From NCBI GenBank assembly GCA_040878345.1, contig JBBDML010000014.1, positions 1 through 64,000 of the forward strand: a DNA stretch of 64,000 nucleotides, written 5' to 3'. Position numbers and translations under genes: made by a program. Shown here piece after piece: positions 15,986 through 24,095 of this stretch. The number at the start of each line of letters is the position of its first letter. Within the stretch, counting starts at the first letter, position 1. Source of the stretch: ZC4RG35 sp040878345 (lineage in GTDB: Bacteria; Actinomycetota; Acidimicrobiia; Spongiisociales; ZC4RG35). Below the pieces are notes generated by a model, which saw nothing but the letters and a program-made list of their open reading frames with translations, ran no database searches and was not told the origin of the DNA.

Positions 15986-16282
15986 CTACTCGAAGTTCTG
16001 GATGGCGTCGTAGAGCAGGTAGAGGAAGGCCCCCGACCCCAAAGCCACCAGCCACATCACCACGACCGTTGGAGTCCAGAATCCGCCGCTCTCGGCATGC
16101 GAGCGCATGAGGATCAGAACGCCGATGACGGCGCCGATGACGACGCCGACCAGCATGGCCATGGCGCCCCCGGCAACTCTTGCGACGAAGAAGGCACCGA
16201 CGACGGCGCCAAGACCGCCACCGCCCAGTATCCCAATCACCAGGTCATGGATCCTCCAGGTGTCGGCCCGTGCACTCGTCAC
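15986..16282 (-). CDS. Small membrane protein, three helices
   Basis: 98 residues. Three hydrophobic stretches: VIGILGGGGLGAVVGAFFVA, AMAMLVGVVIGAVIGVLILM and TPTVVVMWLVALGSGAFLYL. Glycine-rich helices suggest tight packing. It starts inside the stop of the DUF1684 gene (ATGA overlap), so the two are coupled. No family recognised. Confidence 0.75.
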   Translation of the reverse strand: MTSARADTWRIHDLVIGILGGGGLGAVVGAFFVARVAGGAMAMLVGVVIGAVIGVLILMRSHAESGGFWTPTVVVMWLVALGSGAFLYLLYDAIQNFE

Positions 16283-16842
16283 TTGTCACCTCCTGGGTCT
16301 TCGACCCTCCCAGGGGTCTCTTGGTTTCCCAAATCGGCGAAGTCTCTCTCGCCGGCCCGAATCGGGACCGCGAGCCAGTTCTCGCGCGGCGGAAGCGGGC
16401 AGGAATAGCCGCCGCTGTAGGCGCAATAGGGGTTGTACGCCTGGTTGAAGTCGACGGTGATGGTGCCGTCGTCGTTGGGGTCGATGTCGAGATATCGCCC
16501 GCCCCCGTATGTCTCGCTCCCCGAGGTGGCATCGCGAAACGGGATGAAGATGCCGGGGTGCCCGGTGTCATAGACGGTCAACGACTGCCTGATGCCCTCG
16601 ATGTCGAAGCTGACCCGGCCGGCATCGCGATACACCTTTTGACGGTCGTCGCTGGTGTCGACGACGATCTCTCGCCCGTCACCCGGCTCGAGTGGGACGG
16701 TGAACATGAGTGCCGTGTCGGGCGGGTAGTAATCGAGCCCATCGAATCGAGACCTCGCCACCTCGGTGAGCGGTGACTGGGGGTCGACGGCGAACATGCG
16801 ATCTTTCACCCGCCTCTCCTCGAGTATCCGCTCTGTCTCCAT
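16279..16842 (-). CDS. DUF1684 protein
   Basis: 187 residues from the ATG at 16842; the open frame reaches 16938 but the first 32 residues do not resemble the family. The DUF1684 signature is very clear at the C-terminus: FRDATSGSETYGGGRYLD, VDFNQAYNPYCAYSGGYSCP and PRENWLAVPIRAGE. The function of the family is unknown; it is a small beta-rich protein. It forms a two-gene operon with the overlapping membrane protein. Confidence 0.87.
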   Translation of the reverse strand: METERILEERRVKDRMFAVDPQSPLTEVARSRFDGLDYYPPDTALMFTVPLEPGDGREIVVDTSDDRQKVYRDAGRVSFDIEGIRQSLTVYDTGHPGIFIPFRDATSGSETYGGGRYLDIDPNDDGTITVDFNQAYNPYCAYSGGYSCPLPPRENWLAVPIRAGERDFADLGNQETPGRVEDPGGDK

Positions 16843-16981
16843 GCGGCGGGAGATTAGGGGAGGCACTCCCCACGACTGGCGAACGGCGCTCGACATTGGG
16901 CCTGTTGGCTCATGGACAGGTCCCAGGTGATGTTGCATTGTCTGAGGAAGGCGACGACGTCGGTGTGCACACCCGACGTTG

Positions 16982-17031
16982 CCCCCCAGGGTGCGAGACG
17001 ATGTATGGGGGTTTGTCTCGCACCCGGGGGG
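16982..17031. terminator. Strong hairpin, possible terminator
   Basis: GGGTGCGAGAC (16989-16999) pairs perfectly with GTCTCGCACCC (17015-17025), extended by CCCCCC/GGGGGG with one bulged A. It lies directly after the DUF1992 fragment on the minus strand. The rest of 16843-17046 shows nothing else. Confidence 0.5.
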
Positions 17032-17046
17032 GAGGGGACAAATACC

Positions 17047-17238
17047 TCACGCCTCCTCCTCGGTGCGATTGCGCTTCACCCAATCCCTCACCCACCACAA
17101 CGGGTCGTCTCTCACGCCCGCGCCCGGGATTGGCTCACCGGTTCCGGGGATGTCCTCGAATTCACCACGTGCTGCAGCCTCACGGATGAGGCGGTCGACG
17201 GTGGTCTCGAAGCAAGGGCTCTCGGGGATAAAGACAGG
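17047..17238 (-). pseudogene. DUF1992 (DnaJC28-type) fragment with no usual start codon
   Basis: An open frame of 63 codons between a TAA at 17241-17239 and a TGA at 17049-17047. The peptide includes FETTVDRLIREAAARGEF, EDIPGTGEPIPGAG and DDPLWWVRDWVKRN, a clear match in pattern to the DUF1992 domain (..RQIREA.ERGEFD.LPG.GKP.., then ..WWV...). The domain is nearly complete, but no ATG, GTG or TTG lies in frame before it. Either the 5' end has been lost, or a rare codon such as ATC is used for initiation. It lies just beyond the hairpin at 17229-17273. Confidence 0.6.
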
Positions 17239-17273
17239 TTATCCGGGGAGGAGATCCGGATAACCCGTCTTTA
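17229..17273. repeat. Inverted repeat, 18-base arms with one mismatch
   Basis: TAAAGAC(a)GGTTATCCGG pairs with CCGGATAACC(c)GTCTTTA around a nine-base loop. It starts three bases after the stop of the small minus-strand gene at 17276, so it is probably that gene's terminator. It also covers the region where a start for the DUF1992 fragment would be expected. Confidence 0.8.
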
Positions 17274-17275
17274 GA

Positions 17276-17440
17276 TCATGCGGCTCGTCCCAGATGGCCG
17301 GAGTCTCTCGGCTCACGGGCGACCGTGATCCGGTAGCGGCCGAAAGCCAACGACTTCGCTTGTGGCACGCCGGCTGCCAGCCTGTAGAGGCAGGCCTCCC
17401 TCCGTCTGTCCTTCTGGATCGTTTTTGCCAGGTCGTACAT
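17276..17440 (-). CDS. Small basic protein, unknown function
   Basis: 54 residues (MYDLAKTIQKDRRREACL...). The ATG at 17440 is preceded by a purine-rich GAGGGGAGA about ten bases upstream, and a strong hairpin follows the stop. It is divergent from the CGNR zinc-finger gene across an AT-rich 80-base gap with an operator-like palindrome. The composition is basic and amphipathic. No family recognised. Confidence 0.45.
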   Translation of the reverse strand: MYDLAKTIQKDRRREACLYRLAAGVPQAKSLAFGRYRITVAREPRDSGHLGRAA

Positions 17441-17481
17441 TTTCTCTGTTCTCCCCTCTTGCGGTAAGGGGCGTTTTTGAT

Positions 17482-17497
17482 TACAGTCGTTACTGTA
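17482..17497. promoter_or_regulatory. Operator-like palindrome in a divergent promoter
   Basis: TACAGT-CGTT-ACTGTA, perfect six-base arms, in the most AT-rich intergenic stretch of the window (17441-17520), between the small basic gene and the CGNR regulator. A likely binding site for the adjacent regulator. Confidence 0.5.
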
Positions 17498-17520
17498 CCA
17501 AACCCGATGTAACAGGTCAA

Positions 17521-18066
17521 ATGGATTTTTCTCATTACACGGACGAACCGGTCGACTTGGCGGTCGCCCTCATCAACACCGACCAATCCGACGGAGACGC
17601 CATCGGCGAGATCGGCGGCCTGGTCGAGTTTCTCGACGAGTACCGGCACATGTGGGAAGGCGTGGCCAAGAAGGTGAAGCCCTCCGAGCTCGAGACCATC
17701 CATCGTCTGCGAGCTTCTCTTCGCGAGGTGATCGCTTGCCCCGACGGCAAAACCGCATCGGCCAGGGTGAACACCATCCTCAGCGAACATGGCGCCCAGC
17801 CTCGGGTCTCGGTGCACAACGGGTCGTCCCACTTCCACTTCGAGCCTCTCAACTCGTCGATGGCGTCCTGGCTGGGCGCTACCACCGCGATGGGACTGGC
17901 GACGGTGATGGTCGAGAGCGGGATGAGCCGGTTCGGGGTGTGCAACGCCGGCGACTGTCGTGATGTATACGTCGACGCCTCGAGGAATCGATCCCGAAGA
18001 CACTGCTCTTCGACGTGCTCGACCCGTGAGGCGGTCTCCGCCTACAGGAGACGACAGACCGTCTGA
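17521..18066 (+). CDS. ABATE/CGNR zinc-finger putative transcriptional regulator
   Basis: 181 residues from the ATG at 17521. The N-terminal 130 residues match the ABATE (stress-linked) domain style: VDLAVALINTDQ, LVEFLDEY, LRASLREVI. The C-terminus is a CGNR-type zinc finger, FGVCNAGDCRDVYVDASRN, then RHCSSTCSTREAVSAYRRR, with four Cys. In this copy the usual CGNR reads CNAG. Such proteins are predicted DNA-binding stress regulators; the neighbouring palindrome is a candidate target. Confidence 0.85.
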   Translation: MDFSHYTDEPVDLAVALINTDQSDGDAIGEIGGLVEFLDEYRHMWEGVAKKVKPSELETIHRLRASLREVIACPDGKTASARVNTILSEHGAQPRVSVHNGSSHFHFEPLNSSMASWLGATTAMGLATVMVESGMSRFGVCNAGDCRDVYVDASRNRSRRHCSSTCSTREAVSAYRRRQTV

Positions 18067-18092
18067 GACCAGACGGCCCGAGAACTGGCGGC

Positions 18093-18524
18093 TCATCCCA
18101 AAGTGGCGGCGGCCAAAGTTATCTCGACGTTCCCGGCGAGAGCCTTCGACACCGGGCAGTTCTGTTTGGCCACCTCGGCCAGCTCGGCGAACTTCTCCTG
18201 GTCGATGCCGTCGACCAGCCCTGACACCGACAGTTCCATCGTGGTGATCCCCTGACCCGGGACGAAGGTTGCGGTGGCCTCCACGTCGAGACTGGTGGGT
18301 GGGGTCTCGTTCTTGGCCAGGGCGCTGGAGAAAGCCATCGAGTAACACGAGGCGTGGGCGGCGGCGATCAGCTCCTCGGGGCTGGTCAAGCCACCGTGCT
18401 CCTCGGTCCTCGCCGTCCAGGTGACCTGCATCGGGGCGGCGGCCCCGCTATCGAGGCTCGTCACTCCGGACCCGTTGAGCAGGTCCCCCTCCCAACGGGT
18501 GCGGCCGGTGCTCTTGAGTGCCAT
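18093..18524 (-). CDS. OsmC-family peroxiredoxin-like protein
   Basis: 143 residues. The OsmC/Ohr fold is shown by TSPEELIAAAHASCYSMAFS (first reactive Cys) and AEVAKQNCPVSKALAG (second reactive Cys), plus MALKSTGRTRWEGDL at the start. It reduces organic hydroperoxides with the two cysteines and acts in the cytosol. GGAGG lies before the ATG, with a TAGTGT box further upstream. It ends convergent with the CGNR gene. Confidence 0.9.
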   Translation of the reverse strand: MALKSTGRTRWEGDLLNGSGVTSLDSGAAAPMQVTWTARTEEHGGLTSPEELIAAAHASCYSMAFSSALAKNETPPTSLDVEATATFVPGQGITTMELSVSGLVDGIDQEKFAELAEVAKQNCPVSKALAGNVEITLAAATLG

Positions 18525-18592
18525 GGTTCCTCCGATTGATGCTGGCCGCCGACACTAACCGGCGTCCCAGAGATCCCGTGAAGCCTGCCGGA

Positions 18593-19015
18593 TCAGCCTT
18601 CGATGACTATCGACCCACCCATCTCGGTGGAGTGGATCTTGCAGAAGAAGGAGAAGGTCCCCGTCTCGTCGAAGGTGAACGAGAAGCTCTCGCCCTCGGA
18701 GAGGGTCCCGCTGTCCCACAGCTGGTCGACCGAGGTCCAGGTGTGGCCGAAAGGATCACGGTTGGTGGCGGTCACCCTGGTGCCGACGGCCACCGTCTGG
18801 TTGCTACCGAACGAGAATCCGGAAATGGTGATCTCCGCGGTAGGGCCATCGTGTGACGTCGTCGAGGTGTCGGCACCCGAGGTGGTGGTAGCGGGGTCGG
18901 CAAGGGTGGTCGTGCCCGGTTGCGCCGGGACGTCGGTGGTGGTGCCCTCTCCGGACCCTCCGGCACAAGAGGTCAGAAGGGCGAGCAGTGCGGCCAGCAG
19001 AACGATCTTCATCAA
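18593..19015 (-). CDS. Exported cupredoxin (plastocyanin/azurin-like) lipoprotein
   Basis: 140 residues. Lipoprotein signal LLTSCAGG, a Thr/Ser-rich linker, then a type 1 copper domain. The copper ligands are seen as His in DPFGHTWTS and as Cys-x2-His-x4-Met in FFCKIHSTEMGG. Small blue copper protein, probably carrying electrons on the outside of the membrane. The cyclase/STAND gene ends upstream of it? No: that gene lies 44 bases further along the minus strand upstream side only by position (19060), so co-transcription is possible but unproven. Confidence 0.87.
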   Translation of the reverse strand: MMKIVLLAALLALLTSCAGGSGEGTTTDVPAQPGTTTLADPATTTSGADTSTTSHDGPTAEITISGFSFGSNQTVAVGTRVTATNRDPFGHTWTSVDQLWDSGTLSEGESFSFTFDETGTFSFFCKIHSTEMGGSIVIEG

Positions 19016-19059
19016 GTCTCCTCCGACGATTGCACTCAGAAACCGATGGCTGTCTGCTT

Positions 19060-21693
19060 TTAGTCCAGAGCCTGTTTGTCGGTCGGACCGGCCAGACCGT
19101 AGGCAACCGCTTGATCCACTGGCATGTGATGCCCCTCTTCGAGGGCCTCGGCCTCGACCCCGGTGAGGAGGGCGAGGGAGTCGTCGTCCAAGCCCTCGAA
19201 GAAGTTGAAGTCCAGCGCCACTATCTCGGTGCCGGACGACTTCCTCAGGGCCCCCATCACACCCGCCAATCGATAGCTGCGGAGCCGATCCCCGAGGGCG
19301 AACGCAATCGCCCCCATCTCGGCGAAGATCATCACCAAGCCAGACACATCACGGTGACCTGCGAACAGCTGGAGCGCCTCGACCAGGTAGGGCCATGCCT
19401 TCAGGGGGTCCCCAGCCCGGCGTGAGATGTCGCCGGCCTCGAACAACGCCCAACCCACCCCGAACTCGTTGCCACCCGCTCGATAGTGCTCGGCGGCTTC
19501 GAGAAACAGTGAGAACCCCCCGTCCAGCTGGTCGGTGAGCAGGCGGCTGTTACCCAGGCCCCATGCCACGTCACCCAACCCGTTGCGGTCGCCAAGCTCC
19601 TCGAAGATGGCTCGAGCCTCGGAGAACATGCGGTCGTACTCTTCGGAGTCCCCGTACTGATACACCGCGGCCAGGGTGTAGTTGTAGATGGCACGGGCCA
19701 GGTCGGCAGTGCGGCCCAGCTCCCGCTGAATCTCCAACACCTGCTGATAGTGGGCGAGGCATGACTCCATCTCACCCCGCCACCACTGGATGCCTCCAAG
19801 CGCCTCGATGGCCGCTGCCCGAAGCCGGATGTCGCCTCCCTGCAGTGAAAGGACCGCCTCGAGACGCCGCTTTGCCTCGTGGAGATGCCCCCTGGCCTGC
19901 CAGAAGCGCCAGACCTTTGCCACGATCTCGAGCGTCAGATCGGTCTCCTCATGTTCCACGCCCCACTCGATGGCGGCTCGGAGGTTGTCGTGATTGGCCT
20001 CCAAGACGTCGAACCAGTGGAGACGTTCCTTGGTGAGAAGATGAGGCTGGGCGGTCGAGGCAAGGGCGGTGAACACCCGGAGATGGGCGATGCCGGCGGC
20101 ATCCGCCTCCCCCCTCTCCTCCAGGCGTCCAGCAGCGAACTCGCGGATGACGTGGAGCATGCGGAACCAGGGGCTCCCCATGGACTCCCCACCCAACAGG
20201 AGGCTGTGGTCGACCAACCGAGAAAGCCCGTCGATCAGATCGACTCCGGAGTCCCAGTCCCGGAACATGGCCTCGATCTCCTCGAGGCGCGCCCCACCGG
20301 CGAACACCGAGAGTCGGTCGAACATGGCCTGGAGCGCGGGGTCGAGGATGTCATAGCTCCAGGCGATCGTGTTGTAGATGGTCTGTTGGCGCTGGGGGAG
20401 ATCGACCGACCCTGAGCCCAGCATCCCGGAGTCGAGCCTCTCCACGATGGTCTCGACCGGGAACAGCCGGAGCCTGGAGGCCACCAGCTCGATCGCCAGT
20501 GGGAGCCCATCGAGCCGATCGACCAATTCCACCACTGCTCGCGCGTTGGCCGGCGTGACCTTGAAGTCGGGGCGCACCGCGGTCGCCCGGTCGATGAGCA
20601 GCCGAACGCCGTCACTCTCCAACGCGGCGACGATGTCCTCGGTCCCCCCGGTCACCAGGGGCGGCACCGGCATCTCCTGCTCGCCCCGGATGCGAAGCGG
20701 TGCCCTCGAAGTCACTATCAACTTCGATCTGGGGACGGCGGCGGCGAGCGCAGCCACCAGTGGGGCCGCAGGCAGGATGTGCTCGAAGTTGTCCAGCACC
20801 GCCAGCAGGTTCATCCCCCTCAATTGCTCGAGGAGGCGCTCCTCGGGCGACTGACCCTTGGCCGAAGCCGCCAACCCGATGGCATGGAGGATTGCCGAGG
20901 GCACCACCTCGACTTCGGTGACCGGGGAGAGGTCCACGAAGTAGACCCCGTCTTCGAACTGGTCACTCGTCTCGGCGGCGACCTGAAGAGCGAGACGGGT
21001 CTTGCCCGTGCCGCCCGGACCGGTGAGGGTGAGCACACGGGAGGTCTCGAGAAGCTCCAACGCACGTGCCAGCTCCTCTTCCCTGCCGACGAAGCTGGTG
21101 ACCTGAGCCGGGAGGTTGTTGGGGATGGCATCCAGGGTTCGGAGCTGGGGGAAGTCCTCGCTCACACCAGGTATCGAGACCTGGAAGATGGTCTCCGGCT
21201 CGGACAGGTCCTTGAGACGGTGCTTGCCGAGATCGCGCAGCCCCGCACCCTCGATGGGATCTCTCTCCACCAGCACCGCGGTCGTCTCTGAAAGGACCAC
21301 CTGGCCCCCGTGGGCGGCGTTGCTGATCCGGGCGGCCCGGTGGACGTCGAGACCCACGTAATCGGAGCCACCGAGGATTCCCAACCCGGTGTGAACCCCC
21401 ATCCTCACCTTGACCTTGCCATCACCGGGCCATGGCTCGTCGGCGATGGCCCGCTGGGCATCCACTGCGGCCCGCACCCCTTCGGATGCCGTCTCGAAAG
21501 CGGCGAAGAAGGAGTCTCCCTCGTTCTTGACCACTGTTCCGTGATGGCGGGTGATCGCCCCGGCCAGCAGCTGGTCGTGACGCTCGAGGACATCGACCCA
21601 TCTCTCACCCAGCGCCTGGACCAGTCGGGTGGAGCCCTCGATGTCGGTGAAGAGGAAGGTGACGGTCCCGGTGGGAAGATGATCGACAGCCAC
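19060..21693 (-). CDS. Adenylate/guanylate cyclase domain + STAND ATPase + TPR protein
   Basis: 877 residues from a GTG at 21693 with AAGG eight bases upstream. The first 170 residues are a class III nucleotide cyclase domain with both metal Asp residues (TFLFTDIEGSTR and KNEGDSFFAAF). Where canonical enzymes have Asn before the catalytic Arg (NxxAR), this one has His (DVHRAARISN), as in many actinobacterial members. An ATPase with P-loop GPGGTGKTRLALQVA and Walker B LLAVLDNFEHIL follows (about 250-560), then TPR-like repeats to the C-terminus. No terminal HTH is seen. Probably a large signal-sensing STAND protein. mmsA ends 16 bases upstream, so both may share a transcript. Confidence 0.85.
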   Translation of the reverse strand: MAVDHLPTGTVTFLFTDIEGSTRLVQALGERWVDVLERHDQLLAGAITRHHGTVVKNEGDSFFAAFETASEGVRAAVDAQRAIADEPWPGDGKVKVRMGVHTGLGILGGSDYVGLDVHRAARISNAAHGGQVVLSETTAVLVERDPIEGAGLRDLGKHRLKDLSEPETIFQVSIPGVSEDFPQLRTLDAIPNNLPAQVTSFVGREEELARALELLETSRVLTLTGPGGTGKTRLALQVAAETSDQFEDGVYFVDLSPVTEVEVVPSAILHAIGLAASAKGQSPEERLLEQLRGMNLLAVLDNFEHILPAAPLVAALAAAVPRSKLIVTSRAPLRIRGEQEMPVPPLVTGGTEDIVAALESDGVRLLIDRATAVRPDFKVTPANARAVVELVDRLDGLPLAIELVASRLRLFPVETIVERLDSGMLGSGSVDLPQRQQTIYNTIAWSYDILDPALQAMFDRLSVFAGGARLEEIEAMFRDWDSGVDLIDGLSRLVDHSLLLGGESMGSPWFRMLHVIREFAAGRLEERGEADAAGIAHLRVFTALASTAQPHLLTKERLHWFDVLEANHDNLRAAIEWGVEHEETDLTLEIVAKVWRFWQARGHLHEAKRRLEAVLSLQGGDIRLRAAAIEALGGIQWWRGEMESCLAHYQQVLEIQRELGRTADLARAIYNYTLAAVYQYGDSEEYDRMFSEARAIFEELGDRNGLGDVAWGLGNSRLLTDQLDGGFSLFLEAAEHYRAGGNEFGVGWALFEAGDISRRAGDPLKAWPYLVEALQLFAGHRDVSGLVMIFAEMGAIAFALGDRLRSYRLAGVMGALRKSSGTEIVALDFNFFEGLDDDSLALLTGVEAEALEEGHHMPVDQAVAYGLAGPTDKQALD

Positions 21694-21709
21694 GACGCCT
21701 TGCCCGACC

Positions 21710-23203
21710 CTAGCTGTGGGTGGGGAAGCCGAGGTCCACACCACGGTGGATCGGGTCGGCCCACCTCGAGATGACGACCTTCTGCCGGGTGTAGAAGTGG
21801 ACGCCCTCGGGCCCGTAGATGGCATGGGACCCGAAGATCGAGTCTTTCCAGCCGCCGAAGGAGTAGAAGGCCAGTGGCACCGGGATGGGGACGTTCACCC
21901 CCACCATGCCCACCTGGATCTCCCGCTGGAACTTGCGGGCAGCTCCGCCGTCGTTGGTAAAGACGGCCGTCCCGTTCCCGTATCGGTTGGCGTTGATCAG
22001 CGCAATCGCCTCCTCGTAGTGCTCCATCCGAACCGTCGAGAGGACCGGCCCGAAGATCTCGTCGGTGTAGATGCTCATCTCCGGAGTGACCTGGTCGAAC
22101 AGGGTCGGGCCAAGGAAGAAGCCGTTCTCATGGCCCTCCACCACCAGGTCGCGCCCGTCCGCCACCAGGCGGGCGCCCTGCTCGACCCCGGCGGCGACGT
22201 AGCCACGCACCCGATCGAGATGCTCCTTGGTCACCAGCGGGCCCATCTCAACTCCCGGCTTGTCCCCCGGGCCAACCGTCAGCTTCTCGATGCGGGACTG
22301 CACGCCTTCGATCAACTGGTCACCAGCGTCTCCCACCGTGACCAGGGCGGAGATCGACATGCACCGCTCCCCCGCCGAGCCATAACCCGCCGACACCGCA
22401 GCATCCGCGGCAAGGTCGATGTCGGCGTCGGGGAGCACGATCATGTGGTTCTTTGCGCCGCCCAGTGCCTGGACCCTCTTGCCGTGACGGGTGCCGGTCT
22501 CGTAGATGTAACGGGCGATCGGGGTGGAGCCCACGAACGAGATGGCGGCCACCCCGGGGTGCGTGAGGATGGCGTCGACCGCCTCCTTGTCACCGTGGAC
22601 CACGTTGAACACACCTTCGGGGAGCCCGGCCTCCGCCAGCATCTCGGCGCAGAGCAGAGAGACGGAAGGGTCCTTCTCCGAGGGCTTGAGGACGAAGGTG
22701 TTCCCGCAGGCGATGGCGATCGGATACATCCACATCGGGACCATCGCCGGGAAATTGAAGGGGGTGATCCCGGCAACCACGCCCAACGGCTGGCGGATGG
22801 TGTAGGTGTCGACTCCGGTCGACACCTGCTCGGAGAACTCGCCTTTGAGCAGATGTGCGATGTTGCAGGCGAACTCGACGACTTCGAGCCCCCGCTGAAC
22901 CTCCCCCGTTGCGTCGTCGAGTGTCTTTCCGTGCTCGGCGGTCAGTGCCGCGGCGATGTCACGGCGACGGGCGGCAACGATCTCCCTGAAGGCGAACATG
23001 ACGTTCTGGCGATGGGCGAGGGAGGAATCGCGCCAGGTCTGAAACGCCCTGGTTGCGGCGCCGACCGCGAGGTCGACGTCCTCAGCGGCTCCCAGCGTGA
23101 CTTCGCCCGTCTGCTCACCGGTTGCCGGGTTGAAGACCGGTCCGACCCGGGCAGCGGTCCCCGCCGTCGATGCGCTGTCGATCCAATGGAGAATCTGCCT
23201 CAT
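21710..23203 (-). CDS. mmsA: CoA-acylating methylmalonate-semialdehyde dehydrogenase
   Basis: 497 residues from the ATG at 23203. Aldehyde dehydrogenase fold with features of the MmsA branch: ITPFNFPAMVPMWMYPIAIA, LKPSEKDPSVS, GGAKNHMIVLPDADID and the catalytic Cys in GSAGERCMSISA. It converts methylmalonate or malonate semialdehyde to propionyl- or acetyl-CoA with NAD+ and CoA. This step follows the aminotransferase of the pyrimidine locus (beta-alanine or 3-aminoisobutyrate branch), although valine or inositol breakdown would also use it. A TAGCGT box lies nine bases before the ATG. Confidence 0.92.
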   Translation of the reverse strand: MRQILHWIDSASTAGTAARVGPVFNPATGEQTGEVTLGAAEDVDLAVGAATRAFQTWRDSSLAHRQNVMFAFREIVAARRRDIAAALTAEHGKTLDDATGEVQRGLEVVEFACNIAHLLKGEFSEQVSTGVDTYTIRQPLGVVAGITPFNFPAMVPMWMYPIAIACGNTFVLKPSEKDPSVSLLCAEMLAEAGLPEGVFNVVHGDKEAVDAILTHPGVAAISFVGSTPIARYIYETGTRHGKRVQALGGAKNHMIVLPDADIDLAADAAVSAGYGSAGERCMSISALVTVGDAGDQLIEGVQSRIEKLTVGPGDKPGVEMGPLVTKEHLDRVRGYVAAGVEQGARLVADGRDLVVEGHENGFFLGPTLFDQVTPEMSIYTDEIFGPVLSTVRMEHYEEAIALINANRYGNGTAVFTNDGGAARKFQREIQVGMVGVNVPIPVPLAFYSFGGWKDSIFGSHAIYGPEGVHFYTRQKVVISRWADPIHRGVDLGFPTHS

Positions 23204-23212
23204 CACCCCCAA

Positions 23213-23218
23213 ACGCTA
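23213..23218 (-). promoter_or_regulatory. -10 box TAGCGT before mmsA
   Basis: TAGCGT on the minus strand nine bases before the ATG at 23203; the gap itself is GGGGG-rich, so either leaderless or very short-leader initiation is possible. Confidence 0.5.
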
Positions 23219-23329
23219 GTGGAGTGGGCCGGCGGCCGGACCTGAGTGGTGTCACCGCCTCGCTGCACCCAGGCGAGGTGCGCAGGTGGCCCACGCCCCC
23301 GGTCGTCCGTCGAGATCTAAGGTTGAGAG

Positions 23330-24094
23330 GTGAGTTTCGAGGTGGCGGCGGATTCCTACGACCGATTCATGGGGCGATACTCACGACAGCTCTCTCCCCA
23401 GCTCGCCGATCTCGCCGGGATCGACGCCGGCCAACGAGTCTTGGATGTGGGGTGCGGACCGGGTGCGCTGACGGCTGAGCTGGTCCTCCGGCTGGGCCCG
23501 GGCTCCGTCGCAGCCGTCGACCCGTCGGAGCCCTTCGTCATCGCCAACGCCACGCGGCACCCCGGCGTCGACGTCCGCCACGCCTCCGCCGAGCAACTGC
23601 CCTTTGCCGACGATGAGTTCGACGCTGCGCTGGCCCAATTGGTGGTCCACTTCATGTCGGATCCGGTGCGCGGGCTGAGCGAGATGGCCAGGGTGACACG
23701 ACCCGGCGGCCATATCGCGGCCTGCGTCTGGGATCACGGGGGTGGGCGTGGGCCGGTCAACCCCTATTGGGATTCAGCTCGTGAGCTCGACCCCGACCTC
23801 AAGGACGAGTCGTTGTTGGCAGGCTCCCGGGAGGGACATCTCGCCGAGTTGTTCGAAACCGCCGGACTGCACGGGATCGTCGACACTGCCCTCGCCTCGC
23901 GGGTCACATACGCCACCTTCGAGGAGTGGTGGGAGCCTTTCACTCTTGGGGTGGGCCCGGCCGGTGCCCACGCCGCAAGACTCGACCCGAACCAACTCGT
24001 CCGATTGCGTGAATTGAGCCGGGCCCGTCTGCCCGAAGCGCCTTTCACCCACGAGGTCTGGGCCTGGGCGGTTTGTGGCGTCACCGGGGGATGA
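23330..24094 (+). CDS. Class I SAM-dependent methyltransferase
   Basis: 254 residues from a GTG. SAM-binding motif I VLDVGCGPGALTAEL near residue 40, motif II acidic residue in VAAVDPSEPFV, and FADDEFDAALAQLVVHFM (post-II). Methyltransf_11 type, similar to UbiE-like small-molecule enzymes. The substrate is unknown. Divergent from mmsA; its stop is next to the end of the PPOX gene (convergent, one base apart). Confidence 0.85.
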   Translation: MSFEVAADSYDRFMGRYSRQLSPQLADLAGIDAGQRVLDVGCGPGALTAELVLRLGPGSVAAVDPSEPFVIANATRHPGVDVRHASAEQLPFADDEFDAALAQLVVHFMSDPVRGLSEMARVTRPGGHIAACVWDHGGGRGPVNPYWDSARELDPDLKDESLLAGSREGHLAELFETAGLHGIVDTALASRVTYATFEEWWEPFTLGVGPAGAHAARLDPNQLVRLRELSRARLPEAPFTHEVWAWAVCGVTGG

Positions 24095-24095
24095 A

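Noticed and set aside
17239..18348. 369-codon minus-strand frame across the CGNR and OsmC genes
   Set aside because: It runs antisense to a zinc-finger gene with clear motifs and out of frame with OsmC; no coherent protein pattern.
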